Source of the DNA: Hyphomicrobium sp.
GTDB lineage: Bacteria; Pseudomonadota; Alphaproteobacteria; Rhizobiales; Hyphomicrobiaceae
Reading direction: 5' to 3'
Assembly (NCBI GenBank): GCA_030148425.1
Contig: JASBTM010000003.1
Location: 62,001-126,000, forward strand
DNA: 64,000 nucleotides
Of this stretch, positions 61,069-64,000 are shown piece by piece. Each line of letters begins with the position of its first letter. Positions within the stretch are counted from its first letter, which is position 1. Under the pieces are notes generated by a model. That model was not told the origin of the DNA, did no database searches, and was given only the letters and a program-made list of their open reading frames with translations. The position numbers were made by a program, and so were the translations under genes.

Positions 61069-62097
61069 GTGAGAGTCAGGGCCATCCTCAATTGGGTCGG
61101 CTGCGCCTTGGTTGGCGTGAGCCTATCGGCTTGCGCCAGTACGTCTCCGCCTGGCCTTTCGCCGCAGCATTTGGCTGCGCAAGAGGATGATTCAACTCCG
61201 AAGCCCGTCACCGATCCGAATGAAGCCTTCAATCGCAAGGTTTTCGAGAATAACCAGCAATTCAATCACGAAGTCCTCTATCCCGTAGCGGCGGGGTATA
61301 ACAGCACCGTGCCGGAAGGTGTGCGCGATCGTATCGACGCGTTCACGACGAACCTCGCCGAGCCGATGACTTTCGCCAACAACATACTTCAGCTTCGTTT
61401 TGAAGCCGCGGCGACGACGTTCGGTCGCTTCGCCATGAACTCTACGGTCGGCATCGGCGGCTTGTTCGATGTTGCGACAACGCAGGGCATGTCGCATCAG
61501 TCAGGTGACTTCGGTCAGACGATGTACGTTTGGGGCTACCGCGACAGCGCGTATGTCGTGCTTCCCGTTTTAGGACCGACGACGGTTCGCGATGCGCTCG
61601 GCACAGGTATCGAGTTTGGTGCGACGATACCGGCTGCGGCGCTGATACCGTCGCGATATGCGTCTCTTGCTAGCCACGTCGATCTTGCCGGCACTGTGAC
61701 TAGTCCGTTGTCCAACCTCCGCAAGGTTGAGGATTTGCAGACCCTGGAAGACAGCTCGATCGACTTCTATTCGATGCTGCGCAGCGTGAGCCAGCAGAAG
61801 CGTCAGGCCGAGCTGCAGGAAGCTTTGGATACGAGCGCTCTGACGAGCACGCCTAAACCGCGCGATCCGAATGCCATCGAGCCGGTGACGGAACTGGTTT
61901 CCTCGCCGATGATGCTCGAGAAGCGTAACGTCACAGACGTTCCAAAGATGACGCGCACCGCCGAGCGGACTTCGATTGTTGTGGTCGGTCCGCCGAAGCC
62001 TGCCGGGATGGAAAGATCTCCGGCTGAAGAAGATGCTTCACCCGCTGAGGAGCAGTCGTCTCCGGCGCAGGAACAGAAGTCTCCCGCCGAAGAGTAA
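61069..62097 (+). CDS. mlaA: MlaA/VacJ-family lipoprotein with acidic C-terminal repeat tail
   Basis: Lipobox LSAC; DPNEAFNRKVFENNQQFNHEVLYPVA, TMYVWGYRDSAYVVLPVLGPTTVRDALG. Confidence 0.88.
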   Translation: MRVRAILNWVGCALVGVSLSACASTSPPGLSPQHLAAQEDDSTPKPVTDPNEAFNRKVFENNQQFNHEVLYPVAAGYNSTVPEGVRDRIDAFTTNLAEPMTFANNILQLRFEAAATTFGRFAMNSTVGIGGLFDVATTQGMSHQSGDFGQTMYVWGYRDSAYVVLPVLGPTTVRDALGTGIEFGATIPAAALIPSRYASLASHVDLAGTVTSPLSNLRKVEDLQTLEDSSIDFYSMLRSVSQQKRQAELQEALDTSALTSTPKPRDPNAIEPVTELVSSPMMLEKRNVTDVPKMTRTAERTSIVVVGPPKPAGMERSPAEEDASPAEEQSSPAQEQKSPAEE

Positions 62098-62224
62098 AGT
62101 TCGGTATTGCCGTCGGATTAGCGCTCTTGCCGGTCGCCCTTGCGGCGCCCGAAGGTGTGCGTCGGCGAGGCTTCGTCGGACGCGCCGTTCTGGCTTTGCG
62201 TTCTTGCGGATCAATGTTCTCGAC

Positions 62225-62258
62225 AAAAAAGCGCGGGCCGAATTCGACCCGCGCCTTT
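62225..62258. terminator. Bidirectional terminator between mlaA and hpnM
   Basis: AAAAAA-GCGCGGG-CCGAATTCGA-CCCGCGC-CTTTT. Confidence 0.78.
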
Positions 62259-62284
62259 TGCAATCAATAAGGTGATCGAAGGTG

Positions 62285-62923
62285 TCAGCTACCCGATAGA
62301 AGCTTATCGCCCTGCTTCTTGAGCGAGGCGATCAGGGCATCGGGGCCACCCGCTTGCAGGATGGTGGAGAACTCGGCGCGGCGGCTCGCAAGCTCGCTGA
62401 TGGTGCCGTCGAGATAGACGTCGACGATCTTCCACTCTGGACCGGATTTGCGCATCAGATAGTTGATCGCGACGGGTTTGCCGTTGCTTTGGATGATCTG
62501 TGTCTTGACCATCTTGTCGGCGGTTCCGCGATTGGAAATCTCGACAATTTGGAAAGTCTCGCCGGAGAAACCGTCGAAGCGCTTTGCATAGGTGGCAATC
62601 ATCATGCGCCGGAAGCTGTCGGTAATCGCCGCTTGCTGCGCAGGCTGCAGAGTACTCCAGGTCTGACCGACTGCGAGACGTGCCATCAGCGGCGTGTCGT
62701 AGGTCTTTGTCAGGACCGGAAGAAGGGCCTGATAGCGGCCGTTGACGCCCAACGATTGCGCCTGCTTCATTGTGCTCAACAGCGTTGTGTTCAGGCTGCT
62801 AATGGTGGTCTCTGGCGAATCTGCCGCCTGTGCGTGCGCCGCCAACGGCGGCATCGCAATCGAGACAAACACAAACGCTGCGACCGAAGCTCCAAACGCG
62901 CGAAATTTCGTGATCGGGACCAT
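62285..62923 (-). CDS. hpnM: HpnM, hopanoid-associated MlaC/Ttg2D-like periplasmic protein
   Basis: Signal peptide; RMMIATYAKRFDGFSGETFQI, PVAINYLMRKSGPEWKIVDVYLDGTISELASRRAEFSTIL. Confidence 0.88.
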   Translation of the reverse strand: MVPITKFRAFGASVAAFVFVSIAMPPLAAHAQAADSPETTISSLNTTLLSTMKQAQSLGVNGRYQALLPVLTKTYDTPLMARLAVGQTWSTLQPAQQAAITDSFRRMMIATYAKRFDGFSGETFQIVEISNRGTADKMVKTQIIQSNGKPVAINYLMRKSGPEWKIVDVYLDGTISELASRRAEFSTILQAGGPDALIASLKKQGDKLLSGS

Positions 62924-63165
62924 TGCCCCTCCCCTGACTGTTCGAAAATACATGTATGCCCCCGCCGATATCAGCGTTTCGGCCAAAAGGTGTTAGGCAC
63001 GCACGATGGCGGTATTTAGCCAAGCTCCTCTCTCATTTGTGATGCTTGAATGCAACATATCCCCGCAGAGTCCGCCCCGCGTCCTAAGTTCCATTTTTTG
63101 CGACGTATCATAGGTTCATAGTTTAACGTCGAGAGGGACTCGAGCGGCAGTTGGGGGAGTCGATC

Positions 63166-64000
63166 ATGGATGCAATTGTAACTCGGCAGTCCAAAACTCC
63201 GCTTTTGGATCAAGTTAATACGCCCGACGACCTCAAGCAGCTCGCGGAAAGCGAACTGCCGCAACTGGCGGCAGAGCTTCGCACGGAGCTCATCGACGCG
63301 GTCTCGCAAACAGGTGGACATCTCGGGGCCGGCCTTGGCGTGGTCGAGCTGACCGTCGCTCTACACTATCTGTTCGATACGCCGCGCGATCGACTGATCT
63401 GGGACGTCAGCCATCAGTGCTATCCGCACAAGATTTTGACCGGACGCCGCGACCGCATTCGCACCCTGCGGCAGCCCGGTGGCCTTTCCGGTTTCACGAA
63501 GCGCACCGAAAGCGAATACGATCCGTTCGGCGCGGCGCACTCTTCGACATCGATTTCCGCCGGTCTCGGCATGGCAGTCGCGCGCGACATGTCGGGTGGC
63601 TCGAATAATGTCGTCTGCGTTATCGGCGACGGCGCGATGAGCGCAGGCATGGCCTACGAAGCCATGAACAATGCGGGTGCGCGCAACGAACGGCTGATCG
63701 TCATTCTCAACGATAACGATATGTCGATTGCGCCGCCGACGGGTGCGCTGTCGTCCTATCTCGCGCGTCTCACATCGAGCGATTCCTATCTCTACGTGCG
63801 GGATCTCGCGAAGCAACTTGCGAAGCGTCTGCCGAAGAGCTGGGAAGAGCGGGCTGCGCGCGTCGAAGAATACACGCGCAATCTCTGGCACGGGGGCGCC
63901 TGGTTCGAGGAACTCGGCTTCTATTACATCGGGCCAATCGACGGACATGATCTGAGCCAGCTCGTTCCGGTTTTGAAGAACGTGCGCGACGCGGGAGAAG
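63166..64000 (+). CDS. dxs: 1-deoxy-D-xylulose-5-phosphate synthase (3' end beyond window)
   Basis: [77 protein letters not shown]; open to the window end. Confidence 0.95.
   Translation, partial: MDAIVTRQSKTPLLDQVNTPDDLKQLAESELPQLAAELRTELIDAVSQTGGHLGAGLGVVELTVALHYLFDTPRDRLIWDVSHQCYPHKILTGRRDRIRTLRQPGGLSGFTKRTESEYDPFGAAHSSTSISAGLGMAVARDMSGGSNNVVCVIGDGAMSAGMAYEAMNNAGARNERLIVILNDNDMSIAPPTGALSSYLARLTSSDSYLYVRDLAKQLAKRLPKSWEERAARVEEYTRNLWHGGAWFEELGFYYIGPIDGHDLSQLVPVLKNVRDAGE

Noticed and set aside
1-64000. Mobile element, prophage, CRISPR array or defence island
   Set aside because: No transposase, integrase, phage structural, Cas or restriction-type ORF recognised; gene order is coherent metabolic operons throughout.

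Overview
This 64-kb, high-GC window is an alphaproteobacterial chromosome segment. A Hyphomicrobium-like Rhizobiales host is an inference from gene content. All calls come from reading the translated ORFs; no database search was run. From left to right I read: (1) glcDEF with translationally coupled cobT-cobS; (2) hisS-hisZ-hisG; (3) recQ, a pyroglutamyl peptidase, a DUF983 protein and a MocR-type regulator; (4) modABC with a convergent short ModE-like regulator; (5) an E. coli ydcSTUVW-like polyamine ABC importer plus aminobutyraldehyde dehydrogenase operon; (6) an amino-alcohol/diol catabolic island (about 25.2-36.6 kb) with an APH-family kinase, AraC regulator, SDR, APC permease, isochorismatase-fold hydrolase, B12-dependent diol dehydratase (large and medium subunits fused, plus a small subunit), a class-III PLP phospho-lyase-like protein and an aminoaldehyde-type ALDH; (7) a NodIJ-like ABC exporter and an RND pump with a divergent TetR; (8) a PQQ-type sugar dehydrogenase; (9) a large hopanoid locus (hpnA-B-C-D-E-shc-hpnG, hpnH-ispH, hpnN, hpnI-hpnJ, an mlaA-like gene, hpnM, dxs cut by the window end). 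The best candidate for an undescribed system is (6): it resembles the mycobacterial aminopropanol microcompartment pathway, but it has no shell genes, no encapsulation-type N-terminus on the dehydratase small subunit, no visible dehydratase reactivase, and an added fused diol dehydratase. A second candidate is an MlaA-like lipoprotein with an acidic heptad-repeat tail inside the hopanoid locus. I saw no rRNA, tRNA, CRISPR array, transposase or prophage.
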